64,000 bases of DNA. It comes from Adlercreutzia rubneri (GTDB lineage: Bacteria > Actinomycetota > Coriobacteriia > Coriobacteriales > Eggerthellaceae). The DNA lies in the NCBI RefSeq assembly GCF_009755265.1, contig NZ_WPOO01000001.1:300019-364018 (forward strand), read 5' to 3'. A model generated the notes under the pieces. It ran no database searches. It had not been told where the DNA came from and worked only from the letters and a program-made list of their open reading frames with translations. Made by a program: the position numbers and the translations under genes. Shown one piece after another: positions 47,191 to 55,207 of the stretch (positions are counted from its first letter, which is position 1; every line of letters starts with the position of its first letter).

Positions 47191-48582
47191 TTACAGCTCC
47201 AGCCCATCGGGCACGTCGCAATCGACCCAGATAGTGGCCGCGGTCATGCCGTCGTTGGTCTTCGAAATCGTCGGATGCGGCCCCAGCCGGCTGAAGACAC
47301 CTTGGAAGTGGCCGTTGTACAGGTACAGCCCGTTCAGATTGTTGTAAGGTACCGGCTCGCTTTCCACGGCGCCGTCGGGCGCCTCGTTGATGCCGCGGTC
47401 CGGCGGCAGCGTGTCGGTCTTGAAGGGGCGGATGTAGCGCTGCACAATGAAGGGGTAGCCGGCGCGCTCGTTGGCGAACTCGTCGATGACGCGCTCCCAC
47501 TCCTCCTGACTCACCTCGCAGCCGGCGTACACGTTGTCGGCGCCGTAGTGGTCGGTGGGCTTGATGATCCACTCCTCGCGGTTGGCGCGGATCTGGTCGA
47601 TGTTCACCTGATCGTCGTTGAGGAAGGCCGTCATGGGCACGGTCTCCTCCACAAACGCGATCTCCTCTTCGGTGAGGAAGGCCTGGGTCTCCGGCGCAAA
47701 GAGCACCTCGAACAGCTGCTTGTCGTGGACGATGTGCCCGGAGAACGCCCCGATGAGCGCCACCTTCCGCGCCCGCACGGCGTTGATGAGGTCCTGCGAG
47801 TCGTCCCAGAACTCCAGCACGTCGTTGGTGACCGAGCGCCGCCAGATGGCGTTCACGGGCAGCCCGTCGGGTGTCGTCAGCACCTCGCCGTCGAAGGACA
47901 GCTCGCGCACGTCGGCCACGACGCATTCCACGCCGGCCTCGCGGAACTTCTCGGCGAAGATGTGGAACTCGTCCACCACGCCGTTCTCCAGATAGTCGCA
48001 GATGGCCACGCGGGGGTTCTCCACCTTGAAGCGGTAGGTGCCGTAGATGTCCATGAAGGCGCGCACCCAGGGCATGAACAAGTCGCAGCCCTGGACGGCG
48101 TGGTTCTCGGCGAAGGTGCGGAAGGTGTCGGAGCCCACGATGGAGTTCGTGATCTCGCGGTTCTCGTTCATGCCCGCGCTGCCGTCGCCGTTGAACTCGC
48201 AGAAGTGGATGCGGTAGTCGTCCTCGTTCAAGAACGTGTCCACGCGGGCGAAGGGCAGCACCGAGTCGTAGTCGCGGGGCAGCAGTATGAGCTCCACGAG
48301 GCGCTCGTCGAAATCGAACAGCTTGCGGTACTCCTCGTCGGCCCGGTAGCGCTCGATCACCTTGCAGAGGATGCGGTGGCTCGTCTCGGCCGTGCGCTTC
48401 ATGACCTCGTAGGTTTTGCGGTTGAACAGGCGCGGCACGAAGGAGGAGGCCACCACCTGGTGGTGCACGATGGCCGTGGAGTCCTGCATGTAGTTGAACG
48501 CGGCGCGGCGGCTCTCGATGTCGCCGTCCAGCTCGTCGATGATCTGGAAGTACTCGCGGGTGTAATCGGCATTGCTTGGCAT
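47191..48582 (-). CDS. circularly permuted ATP-grasp / glutathionylspermidine-synthase-like protein
   Basis: A 463-residue protein that resembles the GSP_synth and circularly permuted ATP-grasp families. Visible landmarks are HFCEFNGDGSAGMNENRE in the N-terminal half and WIIKPTDHYGADNVYAG, a glycine-loop-like ATP site, near residue 330. The C-terminal end is FSRLGPHPTISKTNDGM. Such proteins join a carboxylate to an amine using ATP. The true substrate is unknown; glutathionylspermidine is unlikely in this lineage. The ATG at 48582 has GGAG at good distance; a longer frame to 48900 overlaps metK control sequences and is rejected. Confidence 0.75.
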   Translation of the reverse strand: MPSNADYTREYFQIIDELDGDIESRRAAFNYMQDSTAIVHHQVVASSFVPRLFNRKTYEVMKRTAETSHRILCKVIERYRADEEYRKLFDFDERLVELILLPRDYDSVLPFARVDTFLNEDDYRIHFCEFNGDGSAGMNENREITNSIVGSDTFRTFAENHAVQGCDLFMPWVRAFMDIYGTYRFKVENPRVAICDYLENGVVDEFHIFAEKFREAGVECVVADVRELSFDGEVLTTPDGLPVNAIWRRSVTNDVLEFWDDSQDLINAVRARKVALIGAFSGHIVHDKQLFEVLFAPETQAFLTEEEIAFVEETVPMTAFLNDDQVNIDQIRANREEWIIKPTDHYGADNVYAGCEVSQEEWERVIDEFANERAGYPFIVQRYIRPFKTDTLPPDRGINEAPDGAVESEPVPYNNLNGLYLYNGHFQGVFSRLGPHPTISKTNDGMTAATIWVDCDVPDGLEL

Positions 48583-48773
48583 GAGGGCTCCGTCCCTTGG
48601 GCTTTTGTGCATTTGGCTAAGTGTAGCACGACCGCCGCGAAGCGCGGGCAACGCGTTGGAAAGCCGTTGGCTGCCGATGAAGTTACCGCGTAGGGCGCCT
48701 CGCTCCCCTTGCGTGCGCCCGTGCGAACCGTTAGCATGAACAGCCGTGCGCTTTATCCGGGCGCACGGCTTGT
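48583..48773. other. intergenic region upstream of the metK riboswitch
   Basis: No gene seen. A 9-bp hairpin AGCCGTGCG / CGCACGGCT (48742-48770) is followed on the plus strand by TTGTTATTA, just before the riboswitch. It could be a terminator from an upstream start or part of the leader. Confidence 0.5.
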
Positions 48774-48875
48774 TATTATCCAGAGTCGGGGTAGAGAGTT
48801 GGCTCGATGATCCCGACACCAACCTGACGCGTCCCTCACCTGAGTGCCAAGGTGGTCCGGCCAACACCGATAAGA
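48774..48875 (+). promoter_or_regulatory. SAM-I type riboswitch upstream of metK
   Basis: TTATCCAGAGTCGGGG opens the element, with GGCTCGATGATCCCGACACC and AACC following, then GAGTGCCAAGG, and it closes with GATAAG. This is the S-box layout, with P1 formed by TTATC/GATAA. Directly after it ATAAGAG-AGGA-CTCTTAT (48870-48887) can fold with the metK ribosome binding site in the loop, so control at translation start is plausible. Confidence 0.85.
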
Positions 48876-48885
48876 GAGGACTCTT

Positions 48886-50154
48886 ATGGCTGAAAAGCAC
48901 TCATCGTACCTGTTCACGTCCGAATCCGTCACGGAGGGACATCCGGACAAGATCTGCGACCAGATTTCCGACGCCATTCTGGACGCCATCCTGGCCAAGG
49001 AGATCGCCCTGGCCGAGGAGGGCTACATCGCGCCAGACGGCAACCCGGCCGACCCGGCGAAGATGCGCTGCGCCTGCGAGACGCTCGTCACCACCGGCAC
49101 CGTCTTCGTTACCGGCGAGATTCGCACCCAGGCCTACGTGGACGTGCAGTCCATCGCGCGCGACGTGGTGTGCTCCATCGGCTACGACCGCGCGAAGTAC
49201 GGCTTCGACGGCAACACCTGCGCCGTCATGAGCTCCATCCACGAGCAGTCCTCCGACATCGCCCAGGGCGTGGACGAGTCCTTCGAGGCCCAGCGCGACG
49301 AGACGGCCGCGGCCGACCCCTACGAGACGATTGGCGCGGGCGACCAGGGCATGATGTTCGGCTATGCCTGCAACGAGACGAGCACGCTCATGCCCATGCC
49401 CATTTACCTGGCCCATCGCCTCTCCGAGCGCCTGACCGAGGTGCGCAAGAACGGCACGCTGGAGTTTCTGCGCCCCGACGGCAAGACCCAGGTGTCCGTG
49501 CGCTACATCGACGGGGCGCCCACGGCGGTAGAGAAGGTGGTCGTGTCCACCCAGCATTCCGAGGACATCGAGCAGGACGCGCTGCGCGAGGCCGTCATCG
49601 AGACGGTCATCCGCCCGGTGTTCGAGGCCGAAGGGGTGGCGCTCGCCGACGACTGCGAGATCTACGTGAACCCCACGGGCCGCTTCGTCATCGGCGGCCC
49701 CATGGGCGACGCCGGTCTCACCGGCCGCAAGATCATCGTGGACACCTACGGCGGCATGGGACGCCACGGCGGCGGGGCATTCTCCGGCAAGGACTGCACC
49801 AAGGTGGATCGCTCGGCGGCCTACGCGGCGCGCTGGGTGGCCAAAAACGTCGTGGCCGCGGGACTGGCCGACCGCTGCGAGGTGCAGATCGCCTATGCCA
49901 TCGGCGTGGCGAAGCCGGTGAGCGTCATGGTGGAGACCTTCGGCACGAACCATGTCCCGGAAGAGGATATCGAGCGCGCCGTGTCCGAGGTGTTCGATCT
50001 GCGCCCCGGCGCCATCATCGACGAACTGGACTTGCGCCGCCCCATCTACCAGAAGACAGCGGCCTACGGCCACTTCGGCCGCGAGCTTCCCGAGTTCACT
50101 TGGGAGAAGACCGACCGCGTCGACGCCCTGCGGGCGGCCTGCGGGGTCGAGTAA
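48886..50154 (+). CDS. metK: S-adenosylmethionine synthetase
   Basis: A 422-residue enzyme that makes SAM from methionine and ATP. Signature motifs are GHPDKICDQISDAILD (about 18-33), GAGDQGMMFGYA (about 145-156) and GGGAFSGKDCTKVDRSAAY (about 298-316, the P-loop-like segment). Length is a little above the usual 385-400. AGAGAGGA precedes the ATG within the riboswitch expression hairpin. Feedback by its own product through the SAM riboswitch is expected. Confidence 0.97.
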   Translation: MAEKHSSYLFTSESVTEGHPDKICDQISDAILDAILAKEIALAEEGYIAPDGNPADPAKMRCACETLVTTGTVFVTGEIRTQAYVDVQSIARDVVCSIGYDRAKYGFDGNTCAVMSSIHEQSSDIAQGVDESFEAQRDETAAADPYETIGAGDQGMMFGYACNETSTLMPMPIYLAHRLSERLTEVRKNGTLEFLRPDGKTQVSVRYIDGAPTAVEKVVVSTQHSEDIEQDALREAVIETVIRPVFEAEGVALADDCEIYVNPTGRFVIGGPMGDAGLTGRKIIVDTYGGMGRHGGGAFSGKDCTKVDRSAAYAARWVAKNVVAAGLADRCEVQIAYAIGVAKPVSVMVETFGTNHVPEEDIERAVSEVFDLRPGAIIDELDLRRPIYQKTAAYGHFGRELPEFTWEKTDRVDALRAACGVE

Positions 50155-50164
50155 CCTGGCTGCG

Positions 50165-50226
50165 GCTCTCCCGGCGGGGAGACGCGCGGCATTCTGATTC
50201 GCTCAGACAGTCCTCGCTGGCCACCC
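50165..50226 (-). repeat. half copy of the structured inverted-repeat family
   Basis: On the minus strand CGAGGACTGTCTGAGCGAAT (about 50200-50219) matches the right arm of the trxA/trxB element except at one base. I do not see the partner arm, so it is a partial or decayed copy after metK. Confidence 0.5.
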
Positions 50227-50228
50227 CT

Positions 50229-50257
50229 TCCGTAGGGGGCGACCTTGGTCGCCCCTC
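50229..50257. repeat. dispersed GGGGCGACC/GGTCGCCCC palindrome
   Basis: Copy downstream of metK with the CCGTAG flank. Confidence 0.85.
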
Positions 50258-50284
50258 TCAACCCGGGAATGCCATTCCGCTCGA

Positions 50285-50312
50285 AAGGGCTGACCAAGGT
50301 CAGCCCCTACGG
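50285..50312. repeat. dispersed GGGCTGACC/GGTCAGCCC palindrome
   Basis: Second copy downstream of metK, ending with CTACGGA. Confidence 0.85.
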
Positions 50313-50344
50313 ATCGTCCAGCAAGACTCCCTCTTTCATAATTG

Positions 50345-50370
50345 AAAAGGGCCCCGGTTGGGGCCCTTTT
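50345..50370. terminator. bidirectional terminator between metK and the thioesterase gene
   Basis: AAAAGGGCCCC and its exact complement flank GGTT, giving a T-run on both strands between convergent genes. Confidence 0.9.
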
Positions 50371-50391
50371 GCTGTCTCGTATCGCGTGGCG

Positions 50392-50808
50392 CTACTCGCT
50401 CTCTCGGAAGACCGTGGCGGCGACCCTCGCTATGCGGCGGCCCGTGTCGTCGGTGATGTCGGTGGTGTAGAAGCCGAGACGCCGGCCGGACTTGTCTGCG
50501 TCGCAGGTGGCGACGAGGCAGGTACCCTTCGAGGCACTGAGATATTCGATGGTGCTCGACACCGATACGCTCGGGTTCTCGCCGGTATTGCTGGCAATGG
50601 CCAGGGCGAAGTCGGCCAAAGTGAAGATGGCGCCGCCCATGACGTTGCCGAGCGCATTGCGGTGGTGGTCCTTGATGTCCAGCTCGCACACGGCGTGATC
50701 GCGCGATCCTTCCACGATGCGACAGCCCGCGTGCTCGGCGAACCGGTCGTGACCGAAGAAGTCGTTCAGCTCTTCCAACGTGGGGTGATCGCTCAACCGC
50801 TTTGCCAT
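50392..50808 (-). CDS. PaaI-type hotdog thioesterase
   Basis: A 138-residue hotdog-fold protein. GNVMGGAIFTLADFALAIASN carries the usual Asn and the catalytic Asp/Glu region of PaaI-like acyl-CoA thioesterases, and RRIARVAATVFRE is the last strand. It probably hydrolyses an aromatic or short acyl-CoA; the exact substrate is unknown. The ATG at 50808 has AGGA about 10 nt before it. It is the last host gene before the conjugative element, whose recombinase begins about 50 bp away, so its own promoter may lie in element DNA. Confidence 0.83.
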   Translation of the reverse strand: MAKRLSDHPTLEELNDFFGHDRFAEHAGCRIVEGSRDHAVCELDIKDHHRNALGNVMGGAIFTLADFALAIASNTGENPSVSVSSTIEYLSASKGTCLVATCDADKSGRRLGFYTTDITDDTGRRIARVAATVFRESE

Positions 50809-50860
50809 ATGTTCACGTCCTATTAGGAAAACACGCTGACACAGGGAATGTAGTGCGAAA

Positions 50861-52553
50861 TCAAACCGCCCATGCAGGGGATTCAGCGGTATTGACGTCG
50901 ATGTACTCCGCGATGCGGCGAAGCTGATCGGCAAACTTGAACTTGACGCTGATATTGCCATTTTCATAGACCTTGATATGATCCACCAGCTCGATCAGCA
51001 ACTCACGGGACAGGGCATCGATATTCTGATACTTTTTGAAAGCGACCAGCGCAGGGTGTTCCTTGTCAACGCCGTTTGCCAGCTCCGCACGTTCAGCGGT
51101 TAGTCTGGCCAGCACATCGGACACCTCATTGATTTGGCGGTCATAAGTGGCCTTCATATCCCGGTATTCCTGCTGCGTGATCTCCCCGTCTTTCCAGTCC
51201 TGATAAAGAGACTGTTTATAACGGGTCACTTTGGCAAGCTCACGTTCTTTTGCATGAATCGTATCGTCCAGTCGGAAAGACTGGTTTTTTTTTGATAGGG
51301 GCTGAATTGATTTGGGCGATGACTTCTGAATAGGAGACAGCAAGATGCACCTGCTGCCGGATGGCGTACAACACGGCGGCCTCCAACCGGGCATGACTGA
51401 TAGAGTGCATTGTGCAGGCATTTCTTGAACGGCTCTTATAGGTAGCGCAGGCGTAATACACGTTGTTCTTGCCGGAACAGCGGGTAACGGCTCTGCCGCA
51501 GTCGGCACATTTGAGAAAACCGCTGAACAGGTGGACGGTGCGCCCCTGTGGCGATGTTCGGGTATCCCGAAGCAGCAATTCCTGCACCTTCTCAAAAGTG
51601 GCCTTGTCGATAATGGCCTCGTGGGTATCAGCTACCCGTACCCATTCCTCTTCAGGCACCGTCTCGATCTGATGTACCTTGTAGCTTTTTACACGAAACC
51701 GCCCCTGCACCAGATCACCGGTATACATGGGATTGGTGAGAATCGTATGGATCATGCGTCCCGACCAAAGGGTGTTGCCGTCCGGCTTGTTGGAAACCGT
51801 CATGCCCTTTTCCAACTTGTAGACCGAGGGGCTGGGAATACCGTGCTCGTTCAGATAGAAACTGATACCCCGTTTCGATGTTCCCTTGAGTAGCAAAGAG
51901 AAAATGAGCCGGACAATCTCGGCGGCATCGGGGTCGATAACAAGGTGGTGACGGTCTTTTGCATCTTTGACATACCCAAAAGGTGGGTTGGAGCCGATAT
52001 ACTGGCCGTTGCGCCGCTTGTAGTCAAACACCTGCCGGATCTTCTTTGAGGTCTGATAGCAGTATTGATCGTTCATTACGTTGGTAATGGGAACGATGAT
52101 ACTGGAAACGCTGTCCGGGTCCTTGTAACTGTCTACGTTTTCCGCGAGGCTGATAAATCGGACACCCATCTGCACAAACAGGTTGTCGATCAGACTACCC
52201 GCGTCGCTGTAGTTGCGGGCAAAGCGGGAAAGGTCTTTTACCACAACACAGTCTATCTTGCGGCTCATTACGTCGGCCAGAAGTTGTTGGAACGCCTCCC
52301 GGTCCGAATCTGTCCCGGTGTGGCCGTCATCCACATATTCAGTGATGCTTTCAAATTCCTCCTGATATTTGCGGTAGAAGTCATTGAGCAGGTCCCGCTG
52401 GTTTTTGACGCTGTTGCTGTCATCCTTGCCATTGAGGGCTTTTTTCAGATCTTCCTTGGAAAGACGGATGTAACCGCCCATTTTCCAGCGGCGGGAAAAG
52501 GTGTAAGCCGGGGAAAGAACCTGCTGATACTCTCTGTTTTTTGTGCGTGCCAT
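50861..52553 (-). pseudogene. large serine recombinase, frameshifted in a poly-A run
   Basis: A TnpX/TndX-type site-specific integrase. The first part (52553-51240) has the catalytic serine in YIRLSKEDL, the resolvase core (DCVVVKDLSRFARNY), the recombinase domain and the zinc ribbon (CADCGRAVTRC, YYACATYKSRSRNAC). At 51285-51293 there are nine A residues (minus strand). With eight, the frame would continue as IKKNQSFRLDD into the coiled-coil C-terminal part that is open down to 50861. As it stands the protein ends early at 51240. It has AAGGAGGAA before the ATG and a TATAAT upstream. Slippage on the A-run could restore some full-length product. Confidence 0.8.
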
Positions 52554-52634
52554 TGTTCCTCCTTCCCTATCACATTACACCTATATTATACCTCTGTTCG
52601 GGTGGGACAACAACGATGCCTTTGAAAGTCCCGC

Positions 52635-52656
52635 CTCGGGACAAAGTGTCTCGAAG
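52635..52656. repeat. 23-bp-class imperfect palindrome (ICE repeat, copy 1)
   Basis: Variant of CTTCGGGACA-AAG-TGTCTCGAAG with CTCGGG at the left end. It abuts the left end of the IS30 element. Confidence 0.75.
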
Positions 52657-52659
52657 CGG

Positions 52660-54277
52660 GGTTGATTCGCGAGTTGATCCGTACACCTTCACTTTTTCTC
52701 AAAACTCAGCTGGACGCGTGCGGCTGAGTTCGGGATGCTTCCCCCGACAGCGGCGCCGAAGGGGCGCCGCGCGAGCGGAAGGAGATTCCGATGTCCCAGA
52801 GAAGGCAGAGGCTCTACAGGAGGCTCGACCGCGCCGAGAGGGCCGCGATAGAGCGGGGGCTGGACAAGAACCGGCCGGCCCGCGCGATGGCGCGCGACCT
52901 GGGGAGGTCCCAGTCGAGCGTCGCCGACGAGGTCAGGCGCAACCGCACCGTCACGCGCGGGCCGGGCAAGGGGTCGAGGGTCGAGTCGGTGCCCGAGGGC
53001 GCCTGCGCCAGGCTCCGCGGCTGGCCGCACGTCTGCAACGGCTGCAACAGGCGCCGCTACCACTGCTCGATGCCGTTCCGCTGCGAGTACTCCGCGGCCC
53101 GCGCCCAGCTGCTGGCCGACGGCGAGCTGTCCGCCGCCAGGCGCGGGGTGGACCGCACGGAGGAGGAGTTCGAGTCCATCGCCGCCAAGATCAGGGCCGA
53201 CCTGGCCCGCGGCCTGTCGCCGGCGCAGATAGCCGACGCCCGCTCGTCCGAGTTCAGGGCCGCCCCCTCCACCATCTACCGCTGGATAGAGCGGGGCTAC
53301 GCCGGCATGTCCAACATGGACCTGCGCCGCAAGGTGGGGTACAGGCCGAGGAGGAGGGCGGCGCCCGCGCCGACGCCGCACGGCCCGGAGCGCTCCTTCT
53401 CGGCGTTCTCGGCGCTCCCGGAGGGCGAGCGCGAGGCCGCCTGCGAGATGGACACGGTGATCGGGCGCGCCGCCGACCGGCAGTGCGTCCTCACGCTCCA
53501 CCTGCGCTGCTGCCGCGCGCAGCTGTGCCTGCTTTTGCCCGAGAGGTCGTCGAGCGCGGTGGCGGCCGCGCTCGACGTGCTGGAGGCGGCCGTCGGGAAG
53601 AGGGCGTTCCAGCGCATGTTCGGGCTGATCCTCACCGACAACGGCGCGGAGTTCTCGGACTGGGAGTCCCTGGAGAGGTCGTGCCTGCCGGGCAAGGGGG
53701 CCCGCTGCAGAGTCTACTACTGCGACGTGCGCCAGTCCCAGCAGAAGGGGGGCTGCGAGCGCAACCACGTCGAGCTGCGGAAGCTCCTGCCCAAGCGGCG
53801 CGGCATATCATTCGACGACCTGGAGGCCGCCGACATGGCGGCCGTCATGTCCCAGCTCAACCCCGAGCCGAGGCCCTCGATGGCGTTCATGCCCCCGCTG
53901 CGGGCGCTCCTGGCCGCCTACGGCGACGACGGCGCCGCGCTCACGGCCGCGCTGGGCGTCGAGGAGGTGCCCTACGGCGAGCTGCTGCTCGGCGTCGAGG
54001 CCGTCAACCGCGCCCGGCTGGAGAGGGGGGCGGATCCGCTGATCTAGCCCGAGGGGACAACAGAGCAGCCCTTCCCCAGGCCCGTCCCGCTGAGTCCGGA
54101 AGCGCCCCGGCGCGGGCCCGCGGAGCCGCGCGCCCAAATCCAGCCGGACGGCCGGCCGAGGCCCCTCGCCCCCTATCTTTCCTGGGGAAAAGGAGGACGG
54201 CCCCTCGCGGGGCCGTCCGGCTATCTGGGAAAACGCCTACTCACCGCGGGGCGTTCGGCTGGCTTCGCAATTCAACC
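52660..54277 (+). mobile_element. IS30-family insertion sequence with 13-bp target duplication
   Basis: Ends GGTTGATTCGCGAG (left) and, inverted, GGTTGAATTGCGAA (right). The flanks TGTCTCGAAGCGG are identical at 52647-52659 and 54278-54290. The high GC content contrasts with the AT-richer element around it. One transposase gene fills it, followed by a GGACGGCCCC/GGGGCCGTCC terminator hairpin near 54193-54216. Confidence 0.8.
52791..54047 (+). CDS. IS30-family transposase
   Basis: A 418-residue DDE transposase. The N-terminal helix-turn-helix reads ARAMARDLGRSQSSVADEVRRN (about residues 28-49). A zinc-type Cys cluster lies near 80-105, and then the catalytic core: first Asp in CEMDTVIG (about 222), second in LTDNGAEF (about 282) and Glu in CERNHVEL (about 322). 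GGAAGGAGA precedes the ATG. The frame is intact, so the IS may be active. Codon use is like the actinobacterial host, not the conjugative element. Confidence 0.92.
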   Translation: MSQRRQRLYRRLDRAERAAIERGLDKNRPARAMARDLGRSQSSVADEVRRNRTVTRGPGKGSRVESVPEGACARLRGWPHVCNGCNRRRYHCSMPFRCEYSAARAQLLADGELSAARRGVDRTEEEFESIAAKIRADLARGLSPAQIADARSSEFRAAPSTIYRWIERGYAGMSNMDLRRKVGYRPRRRAAPAPTPHGPERSFSAFSALPEGEREAACEMDTVIGRAADRQCVLTLHLRCCRAQLCLLLPERSSSAVAAALDVLEAAVGKRAFQRMFGLILTDNGAEFSDWESLERSCLPGKGARCRVYYCDVRQSQQKGGCERNHVELRKLLPKRRGISFDDLEAADMAAVMSQLNPEPRPSMAFMPPLRALLAAYGDDGAALTAALGVEEVPYGELLLGVEAVNRARLERGADPLI

Positions 54278-54305
54278 TGTCTCGAAGCGGCAGGCAGGAA
54301 CGATA

Positions 54306-54572
54306 TTATCGCCCGCTTTTAATACGGAGAAGAAACGCTGCCAATGTGTCCTGTAGGGATGGCCCATCCTCTGAAAATTCAATCTTAACGCCGACACCGC
54401 CGACGCAGAAGCAGTAGGGATTGATTCCTGCCTGTACCAAACAGGACACGCGGTCTCTTTGGGGCAGGGCAGCGTTGAGCGCCACGCTACCCGCGTCCGG
54501 CAGCATGGCCGGATCTACCGCGCCAATATCTACACTTTGCAGCCTGTCCAATTCGCGGATAGTGAGCCTCAT
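54306..54572 (-). CDS. small ICE-associated protein of unknown function
   Basis: An 88-residue protein, starting MRLTIRELDRLQSVDI, with a Cys pair in NPYCFCVGG and no membrane helix. GGAGG lies shortly before the ATG at 54572. Similar short genes are common in clostridial conjugative elements near the replication and transfer modules, but I know no function. It lies directly after the IS30 element and before a GCGCCGCC hairpin. Confidence 0.6.
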   Translation of the reverse strand: MRLTIRELDRLQSVDIGAVDPAMLPDAGSVALNAALPQRDRVSCLVQAGINPYCFCVGGVGVKIEFSEDGPSLQDTLAAFLLRIKSGR

Positions 54573-54604
54573 GGCGAAACCTCCTCATGTAGTTAAGACG
54601 CAAA

Positions 54605-54630
54605 AGAGCGCCGCCGCTGGCGGCGCTCTT
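54605..54630. terminator. hairpin upstream of the small ICE gene
   Basis: AGAGCGCCGCC and complement with a three-base loop, followed by TT on the plus strand. Confidence 0.5.
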
Positions 54631-54643
54631 CGCGCTTGACCTG

Positions 54644-54666
54644 CTTCGGGACAAAGTGTCTCGAAG
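54644..54666. repeat. 23-bp imperfect palindrome (ICE repeat, copy 2)
   Basis: CTTCGGGACA..TGTCTCGAAG. Beyond it a 10-bp inverted repeat GGGAGCGCCG/CGGCGCTCCC (54681-54742) and a GCAGGC/GCCTGC hairpin (54749-54767) fill the gap up to 54861; no gene is seen there. Confidence 0.75.
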
Positions 54667-54861
54667 TCCTATGGTATTGTGGGAGCGCCGCGCTCATTTT
54701 TTCGGCCCGTCATAAGACAGCAATTCATAGCACGGCGCTCCCGCACAGCAGGCGGCGGCAGCCTGCACAGTGGGCGGGCCACGCTGCTGCTTTGCTGCGG
54801 AGAGGTTAAAAAAGTTCCTCTCATATACCAAGGACAAAAACCGGCCAAAAGGAGACCCTAA

Positions 54862-55207
54862 TCACAAAACTTTTTTCAAATATTTTTTCATAGCCGTTTT
54901 CCCGCGTTTTACGGAGCGCCGGACAGCACTCCGGTCCGCGCCCTGTTCCTTCGCAATCCGGGTGTAGCTCTTACCGAGAATGAGATGGGCCTCCACCCGG
55001 ACGCCCTGCACCTCCGGCAGAGAGTTCAGCGCGTTCCAGAGATGGTAGAACAGCTCCTTGCGCTCCAGCAACTCCTGCGGGGACGGTTCATGCTGACAGG
55101 CGGAATACTCGATCCCATCGTCGCAGTCGAGGGAATACTGCGCTTTGTTACGCATTACCTTCCGCTGATAGGCTGCCTCATAAAGCTTGTCCGCCTTCAG
55201 CGCGGCG
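54862..55207 (-). pseudogene. sigma-70-like ICE protein, 3' part (split by IS256)
   Basis: This piece encodes the C-terminal ~115 residues of a small sigma-70-region-4-like protein: KLYEAAYQRKVMRNKAQYSL, then LNSLPEVQGVRVEAHLILGKSY and the helix-turn-helix IAKEQGADRSAVRRSVKRGK. The start codon lies beyond the IS256 copy, at 56629. Removing 55208-56544 and one 8-bp duplication rejoins the frame exactly (DEVAAALKADK). Such proteins are found in Tn916/Tn1549-type elements, probably as transcription regulators. Confidence 0.8.

Noticed and set aside
54681..54767. Hairpins after ICE repeat copy 2 as an origin of transfer
   Set aside because: No relaxase-type nick sequence or nearby mobilisation gene could be recognised, so oriT is not claimed.
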